A stretch of DNA of 52,410 nt, taken from contig NC_049983.1 of NCBI RefSeq assembly GCF_000003815.2, positions 7,399,855 to 7,452,264 of the forward strand, in the 5' to 3' direction. Of the stretch, positions 10,648-20,066 are shown piece by piece. This DNA comes from Branchiostoma floridae. Taxonomy: Eukaryota; Chordata; Leptocardii; Amphioxiformes; Branchiostomatidae. Under the pieces are notes generated by a model. The model worked only from the letters and a program-made list of their open reading frames with translations. It was not told the DNA's origin and did no database searches. Each line of letters begins with the position of its first letter. Position 1 is the first letter of the stretch. A program made the translations under genes and the position numbers.

Positions 10648-12870
10648 TAGTATGGTGAAATATATTGTATTCGTAATGTTTCTTTCTTCTTTCTTCTTTC
10701 TTTCTCCTGTCAAATTTTCAAAGTAAATCATCTCCGTCGTTCGTAAACCGAATGACCTGAAATTTGGCACAATGGTAGAGTGGGCTAATACCCTCGGGGG
10801 TTTTTTCCAATTTTTTCATATCTGTCTCTTAAGAGGTTTTATTAAGGTTTTTTGGTCAATTTTAGACCAAAACTGTATATTTTGGCCCCTGTACCCTGGT
10901 ATTACAACCAAATGAGCTGAAATTTGACACAGATGTGCCTTGATAATGCCCCCATATAAATCCAATAATATTTTTGGTGTACAGTACAACAAAATGCTTA
11001 TTTTGCGATTTTTTGGCCAATTTTTTACAAAAAAAGGACACTTTTGGCTCCTGTACCTTGGTATTACAACCGAATGAGCTGAAATTTGACACAGATGTGC
11101 CTTGATAATCCCCCCATATAAATTCAATAACACTTTTGGTGTACAGTGCAACAAAATGCTTATTTTTGCGATTTTTTGGTCATTTTTTGACCAAAAAAGG
11201 ACACTTTTGACTCCTGTACCTTGGTATTACAACCGAATGAGCTGACATTTGACACAGATGTGCCTTGATAATGCCCCCATATAAATTCAATAACACTTTT
11301 GGTGTACAGTACAACAAAACGCTTATTTTTGCGATTTTTTGGCCAATTTTTGACCAAAAAATGACACTTTTGGCTCCTGTACCTTGGTATTACAACCGAA
11401 TGAGCTGACATTTGACACAGATGTGCCTTGATAATGCCCCCATATAAATTCAATAACACTTTTGGTGTACAGTACAACAAAACGCTTATTTTTGCGATTT
11501 TTTGGCCAATTTTTGACCAAAACATGCCACTTTTGGCTCCTGTACCTTGGTATTACAAACGAATGAGCTGAAATTTGACTCAGATGTGCCTTGATAATCC
11601 CCCCATATAAATTCAATAACACTTTTGGTGTACAGTACAACAAAATGCTTATTTTTGCGATTTTTTGGCCATTTTTTTTAACCAAAAAAGGACACTTTTG
11701 GCTCCTGTACCCTGGTTTTAAAACCAAATGATCTGAAATTTAGTATAGGAGTGCCATGCACATATGCGCACATGGATTCATCAACACTTTAGACATACAG
11801 TACAACAATATGCTTAATTTTGCGACTATTTGGCCATTTTATGACCAAAAACGTACACCTTTGGCTCCTGTACCCTGGTTTTAAAACCAAATGACCTAAA
11901 TTTGGGTAAAAGGGTGCACTAGATACTTATTCAAATGACACATGTATAATTTTTGGCATAAACCTCTTCAAAATGATATATTTGGGGATTTTTTGTCATT
12001 CTCCAATTTACAGGACTTGTTTTGGCCATTCTCGGCGTTCAGTGCGTTCCATATACGGCAAACAAAGTAATATTTAACTCCCGCCCTGGGCGACAGGTGG
12101 CAGGTGTCGGTCTGCTAATTAATTGAATTGCGCCGCCAGCCAATCAGCGAAGAGGAAGGAACACTTCGTCGCCAATTGGTATTAAAACAACTAATGACAC
12201 AACACTTGACAAACATAGCGCGAATTTCCAAAACTGAAGCTGATTGGCTAACATTGCCACGTGTGTATGTAGACGCAACCATGCATATTTGGGAGGATTT
12301 TGAAATTTATGTTACTCAATAAAAGGTACTTCAAAGAATATAGGAAGATAACATGTGCATTATTTATATTTTAGCAATACTTAGCATGATGAAATATATT
12401 GTGTTCGTAATGTATCTTCTTTCTCCTGTCAAATTTTCAAAGTGATGTGTCACCCTGTGCCCGGTTTAAAATTGTAGTTTGCGAGGATTTGGAGTTCAGA
12501 CAGGGTCATTTGAGCGGTAGCGGACGGTACGCGTGCATTGAACGTTAGAATACAAGTCTTTGTCATTGAATTTACCAACATTTCGCATGGCAATTGAATA
12601 TGAATCATTTTCGGCAAATTTGACTTTGGTAGGGTTAGTTGAGACAATCGAGAAAATGTCATTTGGCGGAAAACGCGGGGAAATTGGCCAGTTTGCGTTT
12701 AGTTTTGATACGTAAGTTTGACAGTGGCGAGAATAACTTACTGTTATTAAAATGTTCCATTTTTGCGCAGGGGTGACTTGGAACAGTCCAATGTTGCGTG
12801 GGAATGGGTATGGCTGAAATATGCTGTATTTGCACCCAAGCAAATGTCGGCCTTTCTAGTCTATAAATAT
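10648..12870. mobile_element. 2.2-kb insertion in the right arm, containing a satellite array
   Basis: The left arm passes directly from the 'cgtcgcctttttatat' block to 'ataatacgacg...gtcactctcag' at about 7245-7262. The right arm has 2.2 kb between the same two blocks. A segment of about 65 bp near each side of the array (10660-10730 and 12380-12445: gaaatatattgt, ttcgtaatgt, tctcctgtcaaattttcaaagt) is directly repeated. No transposase seen. It could be an insertion here or a deletion from the left arm. Confidence 0.6.
10860..12010. repeat. Tandem satellite array, 162-164-bp unit, seven copies
   Basis: The phrase cctgtacc(c/t)tggt begins at 10888, 11050, 11213, 11375, 11539, 11703 and 11866, giving spacings of 162-164 bp. 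Each unit contains 'gatgtgccttgataat(g/c)c' and 'gtgtacagtacaacaaaatgctta'. The last two units are the most diverged. Open frames on the minus strand here arise from the repetition and are not genes. Confidence 0.9.
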
Positions 12871-12937
12871 AATACTGCGTTCTGTCACTCTAAGTGTATT
12901 AGCGCAAGCTTTGCCCATAACTTAATGTTTCTTGGGG
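12010..12937. other. Non-coding remainder of the right-arm insertion
   Basis: AT-rich sequence with short, unconserved open frames. A GC-richer patch at 12095-12260 (gccagccaatcagcgaagagg) has no recognisable gene. Palindrome homology resumes near 12880. Confidence 0.5.
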
Positions 12938-13092
12938 TACTGTAAATGCATTTAAGTTCGCGGAGATTTAATTTCGTAATAGCGGGAAAAGGACTGATCG
13001 TGGTGGTTTTCAGTTCGCGGTGAATTGGCGACGCGAAAACCGCGAACATAATTATATATAAAACCACTGCGAACATTTCTGCATTTACCGTA
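12938..13092. mobile_element. MITE with TACTGTAAATGCA termini (right arm)
   Basis: Counterpart of 6963-7182, shorter by an internal deletion. The ends are tactgtaaatgca and tgcatttaccgta. Confidence 0.75.
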
Positions 13093-13202
13093 CTTGATAA
13101 GGGGTTACGGATTGGACTCGGGTTCGAACTCGACTTGATGCACTTTCTTGTTTATACTTCTTTTTACTATTCATCACAATACTTTCGTGACGTGCATTTA
13201 AA

Positions 13203-13406
13203 ATGTTGCTTTATGTGAGTTTTTGCTTCTTGTCAGCCATCCCGAAACGTTATGAAACGCTCAGATATGGTATAGACCGATCAGCGATATGGCGACGACT
13301 GTTCGAAAAGGCGACTGCCGCTTACGAGACGGAAATTGCCTCGCCGCTAGCAGGGATTTTGTCCCAAACGTGTTCGACAATAGAGGAGATACACAGAAAG
13401 GAATGA
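13203..13406 (+). other. Conserved upstream ORF before the right LRR gene
   Basis: A 67-codon frame matching 6640-6846 with few differences, ending about 150 bases before the LRR ATG. An overlapping 72-codon frame (13289-13507) is also conserved and ends 51 bases before that ATG. It may be 5' UTR; coding status is unproven. Confidence 0.3.
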
Positions 13407-13558
13407 CCACGTTTTATATTTTTATGATGCAGGTTCTTCCCATAAAGAGCAAGTGGAGACAAGAAAAGCCTCTGCACACCCTTTCGTCTGTCAACAAGCT
13501 TAACTGAGCCCCAAATATAGAAAATTCATTGGTACTTATCTCTGAATTCCTGTAATAG

Positions 13559-16273
13559 ATGGCTCTTAGCTATAGGAAGAGAATCGCCATGTTGGTTTTC
13601 CTGTCCCTGGTGACTACCGCCACAGCCTCAGCTAGCCTCTGTCCCCCTCTCTGTATTCTAGCAGGCTGGAATGACTGTGTGCGTGGTCAGAGAATGATGG
13701 GGATGACAACAACCTGTATCTTATGTCAGGATGCCGACGTCATTGTCACTGATGCACCTGTCCCAGCGGAACCCTGTGTAATAGGGGTAGCGCCACGTCT
13801 CGCAATAAGGGGACACCCTTTCGGTCTCCTGTCAGCAAAGAAGCTGTCTGCATTTGACCACTCTGTAGTAGAAAACTTAGTCTTGGTGGAAGGTGGGATT
13901 GTAGACGTAGAGGGGGGCACCTTTAGTGGGTTTTGGCACCTGAAGTCCTTGGGCTTGGATTACAACAGACTGACACGTGTCAAACGGAGCTGGTTTGCTG
14001 GCTTGACAGAGCTTATTCAACTGCGGCTGACGCACAACAGAATAACGGAGATCGATTCTGGGTGTTTTAAAGACTTGACAAACCTTCTGATGCTCAGACT
14101 GGAGGGTAACCACTTACAGCACATAGACCCTGCCTGGTTCCACGGCCTGAATACACTAACGGAGCTGAACTTGGAGGAGAATAAGATAAGGCACCTTCCT
14201 CCAGGTGTATTTCACAGCATGCCTCTCCATCATCTGCTCCTGAAAGGCAATCACCTGTCTTGTCTTGTAAGGGAGACCTTGTGGCAGACAGAGGACTACT
14301 CCATGTTCACACTGGGCGGAAACAATCTGATGACGATAAGTGATGAAGTTCCACAAGGAATGAAATGGAGCCTGGAGGTTTATCATGACATCATCTGGCT
14401 TGGTGTGCACGCCTTCTCGTTCATTGTAATGACTTATCAAGGGATACTCGAGAGGCGTCTGGAGTGGAAATATCACCCAGCAGGCCCTATGGATATATGG
14501 GGAATTGAAGAAAGCACAATCTCCGTTCCGCCACCCTTTGTTGTTGTTCTAACCGATGGTGAACTGGCTAAGAAGGCTACAGACCGGTGCCGGCAGGTGT
14601 GGGAACGCAACATGGGCGTTAATGTCGACTTGAAGGGCAACTCGAGCTTTCAACTGGTGTCTCTGGGAGCAGGGAATACATCTGTGGCAATGGTGCTCTT
14701 CAACCCCCAAGACAAACAAGACACAAACACAGCCAGTGGCACTGATTCAGGCATCCTAAACAACAGTTCCTATACAGGGACCGCCCACATAAACACTAAG
14801 AATATAACCTGCGTTCTGATCTACACACACGATCCACCATTGCTTTTTACCATCACCGTAGATCCAAGAAAGCCTCCACCCCCATGCCCTGGAAGCAACG
14901 CTTACTTACACGTAGTATCCGTCCCGACATCCAAGCCCCAGACACCACCTAATACTACAGAAGGGTACAGATCGGAGAACCAGACCACGATGGCATCCAT
15001 GTCTCCGCCACAGGCCCGCACTCTCCGGACCAACCCTGAACAAGGCTCGTCAGAATCACAGGGTGTTCTGAGACCCATAGTTATTTACATAGGCGTTGTA
15101 GTGGGGATTGTGTTCGTGTTGATCCTTGTACCCATAGGTTGCCTGCTGAAGGGACGACAGAAGGGTGCAGAGGTCACCGTTGCTTCACACGGTCCTGTCT
15201 CGTGTAGAACACTGCCAGCAGGTCTTTGTACAGTCTCGTACTCCCCTCACAGCTACTCAGTGATCCCAGACCATCTTGCTGCTGCGCAGCGTCCTCTACC
15301 AGCCCTCCCACACACATACGCAGAGATTCCAGATCACATAGCTCTTGCTCAGCGGCCTCTGCCTCACATATATGGGGAGATCGCAGACAATGTCCATGCA
15401 AAGTCAGCGCGAAAGAAGACTTTCACGCTCCCTACGAGAAGACGTGAACAGCTAGACGTTAAGGTGTCCTGTTGGTCGTTGCCTTCATCCCTCCATGCTA
15501 CCAGGACAGCAGACCATGACAGCCTTGATGATGACACTATCACCCCCTACGCTGCTGCTGCAGAACCATCGCTTCCAACAGTCACAAAGGCCCGACAAAA
15601 TAAAAGAATGTATGATAGGAACGATGACCATTCTACAGCTGACAGACTTCTTGCTATGTACGCAAGGCCTAGGGAAGTCCGACATCACAGCTGTGTCACT
15701 ACTTACGGAATCCCTGATACTTACTGGCAATGGAAGGGAACTCGTTACACACCGCGGCGTGCGTCCCTTCCGCTTGTCAGACTACCTAACACCTACTGGC
15801 CATGGGTGATGCCAGAGGAGGGAACGCAAAACACACCACGGCGTGCGTCCCTCCCCATCGACACACCACCTAACACCTACTGGCCATGGGAGATGCCAGA
15901 GGAGGGAACCCAAAACACACCACGGCGTGCATCCCTCCCCATCGACACACCGCCTAACACCTACTGGCCATGGGTGCTGCCAGAGGAGGGAACCCAAAAC
16001 ACACCACGGCGTGCATCCCTCCCCATCGACACACCACCTAACACCTACTGGTCATGGGTGATGCCAGAGGAGGGAACCCAAAACACACCACGGCGTGCAT
16101 CCCTCCCCATCGACACACCACCTAACACCTACTGGTCATGGGTGATGCCAGAGGAGGGAACCCAAAACACACCACGGCGTGCATCCCTCCCCATCGACAC
16201 ACCGCCTAACACCTACTGGCCATGGGAGATATCAGGAAGTAAGGGAAGAGAACCCGTAACACAACGCAAATAG
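13559..16273 (+). CDS. LRR type I transmembrane receptor, right-arm copy
   Basis: Intronless 904-residue ORF, divergently oriented twin of 4010-6487. Same order: signal peptide about 1-26, Cys-rich cap, LRRs (about 104-260), juxtamembrane ectodomain (about 323-433, almost identical between twins), TM helix 506-530, cytoplasmic tail. Tail motifs: YSVI (Y566; the twin has YSEI), RPLPALP (578-584), YAEI (Y587), RPLPHIY and YGEI (Y605). Six 28-residue units follow with RRAS at 733, 761, 789, 817, 845 and 873, each with LPNTYW or PPNTYW. At DNA level the units are spaced exactly 84 bp. A one-base difference near 16235 changes the C-terminus (ends REPVTQRK) and places the stop about 30 bases before the position used in the twin. 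Predicted surface receptor with kinase-docking tail; ligand unknown. Confidence 0.88.
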   Translation: MALSYRKRIAMLVFLSLVTTATASASLCPPLCILAGWNDCVRGQRMMGMTTTCILCQDADVIVTDAPVPAEPCVIGVAPRLAIRGHPFGLLSAKKLSAFDHSVVENLVLVEGGIVDVEGGTFSGFWHLKSLGLDYNRLTRVKRSWFAGLTELIQLRLTHNRITEIDSGCFKDLTNLLMLRLEGNHLQHIDPAWFHGLNTLTELNLEENKIRHLPPGVFHSMPLHHLLLKGNHLSCLVRETLWQTEDYSMFTLGGNNLMTISDEVPQGMKWSLEVYHDIIWLGVHAFSFIVMTYQGILERRLEWKYHPAGPMDIWGIEESTISVPPPFVVVLTDGELAKKATDRCRQVWERNMGVNVDLKGNSSFQLVSLGAGNTSVAMVLFNPQDKQDTNTASGTDSGILNNSSYTGTAHINTKNITCVLIYTHDPPLLFTITVDPRKPPPPCPGSNAYLHVVSVPTSKPQTPPNTTEGYRSENQTTMASMSPPQARTLRTNPEQGSSESQGVLRPIVIYIGVVVGIVFVLILVPIGCLLKGRQKGAEVTVASHGPVSCRTLPAGLCTVSYSPHSYSVIPDHLAAAQRPLPALPHTYAEIPDHIALAQRPLPHIYGEIADNVHAKSARKKTFTLPTRRREQLDVKVSCWSLPSSLHATRTADHDSLDDDTITPYAAAAEPSLPTVTKARQNKRMYDRNDDHSTADRLLAMYARPREVRHHSCVTTYGIPDTYWQWKGTRYTPRRASLPLVRLPNTYWPWVMPEEGTQNTPRRASLPIDTPPNTYWPWEMPEEGTQNTPRRASLPIDTPPNTYWPWVLPEEGTQNTPRRASLPIDTPPNTYWSWVMPEEGTQNTPRRASLPIDTPPNTYWSWVMPEEGTQNTPRRASLPIDTPPNTYWPWEISGSKGREPVTQRK
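15740..16230 (+). repeat. 84-bp coding minisatellite in the LRR receptor tail
   Basis: Six in-frame 84-bp units encode the 28-residue repeat with RRASLP. The homologous array in the left arm (about 4079-4321) has three full units plus a degenerate fourth. Central units in this gene are nearly identical, indicating recent expansion or homogenisation. Confidence 0.9.
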
Positions 16274-16943
16274 GACCCCTTCCGACCGACCTACAATAGA
16301 TTCACATCGCACTATATTGTGGTAAATGTTGCTTTTGGGAGTGAGTGCGAAGGGTTTATTGGTGTTGTTGAAAACTGGTTATAAACCTTTTGTAGAACTA
16401 GATCTTTAAAGAACTGAATGTTTGTAGAACTGAATCTTTAAAGATCCACCGACTTATTATTGGATGAGGTTGCCTGTATTCAATGCACACGATTTGAGTC
16501 AACTCTAGAATGTATATACCTCTAGCTTTGGTCTTTCCTTTTGTTATGCATACAATGTAATTATATTGTACATATTTATGCTGTTCCATTGCTTTGATGT
16601 ATTTAGTATTGCAACTGTCCATAGATTGCTGTAACTCTGCAGAAATAATTATTGGTAAAGTCCATATAATATTTAAAATGTTATTATACTTATTGTCACT
16701 CCGGCCCCATGACCATGTTAAGTCTTGTCATACCCTACATCAGCCATGAAACTGCTTACAGGAATTTCATTCCCAAAGTCCTAAAAAACATGTTTAGCAA
16801 TATCTTTTTGTTGCAAAGACCAGTTCTTGTCCATCCTCTGCATATACGTAGAACGAAAAGACAATAAAAAGGGATCCACAGCTAGTATTGCTCTCTTGTC
16901 ATGAAAAATATTATAATTCATAGAAACCTCAAGCTGCCAATAT
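16274..16943. other. 3' flank of the right LRR gene
   Basis: Non-coding, homologous in inverted orientation to about 3046-4009. No clear AATAAA just after the stop; 'acaataaaaaggg' occurs near 16862 on this strand. Confidence 0.5.
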
Positions 16944-17180
16944 CTAGCCTGGTATCCAGCCGTATTATAGCTCCCGAATCTCTTCTTTCCTCTTCGCAAA
17001 TGCTATACTAAATAGTATTTGCGAAGAGGACAGAAGAGACTCGGGAGCCATATTACTATACCAAATAGTATTTGCGAAGAGGACAGAAGGTAGTCGGGAT
17101 CTATAATACTATACTAAATAGTATTTGCGAAGAGGACAGAAGAGACTCGGGAGCTATAATACGGCTGGATACCAGGTTAG
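16944..17180. mobile_element. MITE with TIR CTAGCCTGGTATCC and 7-bp target duplication
   Basis: A 237-bp element with inverted ends CTAGCCTGGTATCCAGCC and GGCTGGATACCAGGTTAG. Its interior consists of about three copies of a roughly 67-bp unit carrying 'aaatagtatttgcgaagagg', the first forming a hairpin. It is flanked by CCAATAT at 16937-16943 and 17181-17187. The left arm has one CCAATAT and no insert. Confidence 0.85.
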
Positions 17181-17315
17181 CCAATATCCCCTCTTCCCCG
17201 AGGGCTGGCAATCAGGATGTGAAAACAAGTCTGTCAGGAGGACGCAATCTCCTCATCAGCCCCGGAGCACTGGACTGACCTGATTCTTTCTTCAGCAATC
17301 CGGACGGCTTTTGGT

Positions 17316-17499
17316 GAGGGTCTGCATGGGGGGGGGCGATATCGACTTACGCTGAATTCAGAAGAACCCCCTACGTATTACCCTAAATCAAGGAAGGCAA
17401 TTACACTAAACTTAGTCGCCTCGCTACGATTTTCCCTACCAATTACGGGAAATAAAAGTAGGCTGCCTACGCCTTACGGAAAAGTGTATGCAGACCCTC
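17316..17499. mobile_element. MITE with TIR GAGGGTCTGCAT and TTTGGT target duplication
   Basis: A 184-bp element bounded by gagggtctgcat and atgcagaccctc, flanked by TTTGGT at 17310-17315 and 17500-17505. The left arm has one copy of the site (within agcttttggttcgcc read on the minus strand, near 2917) and no element. Confidence 0.8.
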
Positions 17500-17565
17500 T
17501 TTGGTTCGCCGTGCCCAAATTAGGACACACAACGCGAACAAGCCAAAAGTGGACGTGATCTCAAA

Positions 17566-18435
17566 CTTGTTCTTGATCAGGTTAGTGATACGGTGATTAT
17601 AATGTTCAATCTCTTGGCTATAAAGGTATATGAGTATATATGCCTATATACACATTGTCATTGACAACAGAAGATGTCATTCTGGGGTACCATATTTCTG
17701 ATATAGAACAGTTTCAACACATGAATGAAATGATATTGCTAGGAAAATTTACCATTGCTAAGTTTAAATATGGAAAAGCTCATATGGACTTAGTTACACT
17801 GTTTAAATCTGAATGTTTATTAAGAAATCTATGAAGAATTGTATACCTTTAATATACTCTGTGATTGTTTACACATGATCTATACAGAATGAGCAATAAA
17901 GTTGAAAAAAATGAGTATAAGTGCTAAGATATCTAAGACAATTTTGCTTGGATAAAATAACCTAGTAACTCGTTCAACGTATACATTCTTATCTGAATAT
18001 CGAAAAAATCTAGAAAAATAATTTTGAAGTAATGTATGCCAAAGTGTTAACATAGTCATCTGTGCAATATGTACTAAAGTTTGGTTCAAATACTAGGAAG
18101 GCTAAGTCAAAAGGAAATAAAGGCGCTCATTGGTTGACCGAAATGGCCAATCAGACCATCACATATAGAAATGTGGTGCTCCTATTGGTTGTCACCTCCA
18201 ACATCATATATGGTCACATTAAACAAAGACATAGAAAAAGATCCCCCCAAAATCTCCCAACTAATCGTTTTGAAGTGGTGTATGCCAGAAATGTGAAAAT
18301 GGCCTTTTCATTACTTGTATTTGTTAAAGGCATCCGTATTCCAAAATTTTGGTCGTTTGGTGGTTGCAATACCTTGAAACAGGAGCCCAAAATATACAGT
18401 TTTGGTTTAGAAATGCAGAATAACTAACTACAATT
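17566..18435. other. Intergenic, with diverged satellite copies
   Basis: No gene seen. 18060-18420 holds diverged copies of the satellite family ('agcccaaaatatacagttttggt' near 18390). 18125-18200 contains a short duplicated cattggttg... motif. Confidence 0.5.
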
Positions 18436-18845
18436 ATGTTAAGGCATGTACGAAAGAAAATAATAAAAATGATATCCTTAGGGTATTCGTTCACTCTACC
18501 CTTGTACCAACTTAGAGTAGTCAACAATAATATTAATATAGACGCCAGCAATATTCTGAAGCCTGCCCAAGGGCGCACCCGGGGTAGTCACGACTTCAAA
18601 TATCAACACATATTTGCACGCACCGATATCTACAAACATTCTTTTTTCCCACGCACAATTCCCGAGTGGAATGCCCTGCCTGGCACGGTTGTAAGCGCTC
18701 CCAACGTTGAGCACTTCCGTGCCAGGCAGGCGGCCTGCCCGCCCTAACCCGGGAGCCTCAGCTCCCCCCCCCCCTACTTTTGCCCCTCGCGGGGTCATTT
18801 GGGGGTATCCTATGCAGATGCAGATGCAGATGCAGAACTTTGAGA
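18436..18845 (+). mobile_element. 5'-truncated LINE: reverse-transcriptase ORF C-terminus and 3' UTR
   Basis: The last about 100 codons of a non-LTR retrotransposon ORF2. The conserved C-terminal signature is FKYQHIFARTDIYKHSFFPR followed by TIPEWNALP, with the stop at 18745-18747. A GC-rich 3' UTR follows and ends in a (GATGCA)n tail (18813-18836). CR1/L2-type clades commonly end this way. It lacks the endonuclease and most of the RT, so it is inactive. Confidence 0.8.
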
Positions 18846-19222
18846 TCATTTGGTAAACAAGGGTGGTGTTTAAAAACACCCCGGCGACGTTAGGTAGATG
18901 ATAATGTTGAAAATCAGTATCTTTATCAGCATAAGTAATAAGAAAATGTAATACATCTATTGGATTTCATAACAGTACTTTCAAACACACGGCGGATGTA
19001 ACAGAGAAAGAGGGAAACATCTATTGATGACAATTATGCAAATTGAAGACCCCATTTGCATTACTAATAAGAAAATGGAAAGTTCCATAATGGTGTATTA
19101 TAGTAATGCCGTCTCCGCTACGGCTCACGAAAAATTGGAAGGCCTGACTAAAATTCACTTACGGAAAATAACCACTTCGTCCGTATGATTTACATCAAAT
19201 GAAATAGATTCCCTGCGAATTA
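18846..19222. other. Intergenic repeat-derived sequence
   Basis: Contains an ATGCAAAT hairpin cassette near 19030-19065. No coding potential. Confidence 0.5.
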
Positions 19223-20066
19223 GGCCATGTTGATTTGATTATATGGATGACATCCTCCGGGAACTCCAAAACTGATGCGAGCGAGCGAATAAAAAAAAAG
19301 TTTGGCAAAAAAAAAAGTTGCCTTCAGTATGAAATCAAAGTGGCCAGGAAGGTTGAACATAGGACTAAACACACATAGTATGGTATACCAACAGTTAGGT
19401 GTAGGGACCAGTACATCATACGGGTGCAAAACATTTTTTTTTCTTGAACCAATCCGAAAAAAACAGACCTGAAAAAAAAACAGAGGAACAGGTTTCGCCA
19501 ATTACAAAATGGATACACTATGTCGGCAGCCATTTGGGGTCTAACCGGGGGGCCAAGAAGACAACAAGAGCGAAGTCAAGTAGAGTGTAGTCAATTGCAC
19601 CAAGTTTCTACAGTCAAAGGTACAGAGACAGTTAGCCTTTATTACATGGAGATGGGATTTTAAAATGCAGTGGGAGTCCAATAATCCACCAAACAGATTC
19701 CTTTGTAGCAAAATTGACCAATTACCATTGTTTTGAGTATTGCCAGTTCTCAAGTTTCCACAGAAAATCAGGTCCAGGTTCATGTCCGGACCTGGAAATT
19801 TCTGTACTGGTACCTCCCCCAACCAACAATAGATTTTTTTCTTTCTGTCCTTTCACATCTTATTCTTTGACTTTAGATTCCTTTTGGCATTCTATGGTAT
19901 TAGTTATCTGTTTTCTGATACTTTTTTTTCAATCTACGGAACACTTGTGCTCATTCTACAGCTGCTTTGCACAATTTATTCTGTGGTCGAAAACTTTTTT
20001 TTTTTGGAAATGGCCGAAAATTGGTGCGAGCGCGGATGTCATCCATATAATCAAATCAACGTGGCC
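19223..20066. mobile_element. Non-autonomous DNA transposon with about 34-bp terminal inverted repeats
   Basis: The left end ggccatgttgatttgattat continues into atggatgacatcc. The right end near 20066 is its reverse complement (ggatgtcatccatataatca and on). The total is about 844 bp. The interior has poly-A/T runs and no transposase. A related end occurs near 29662 (taggccacactgacttaatt ... atggatgacatcc). Confidence 0.7.

Larger units (their letters stand above)
9335..17565. repeat. Right arm of the giant inverted repeat (palindrome 1)
   Basis: Reverse complement of 2850-8595, longer because of insertions at about 10648-12870 (satellite array), 16944-17180 and 17316-17499 (two MITEs). It lacks the LINE insertion of the left arm. 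It carries the second LRR receptor gene. Confidence 0.9.

Noticed and set aside
10816-11727. Series of open frames on the minus strand with repeated VVLYTK and CQ(I/M)SAHS motifs
   Set aside because: They repeat with the 163-bp DNA unit and shift frame between units; this is satellite DNA, not a repeat protein.
13110-13135. GGTTCGAA-like B-box suggesting a tRNA gene
   Set aside because: No A-box at proper spacing and no cloverleaf; the paired arm near 6935 lacks the motif.
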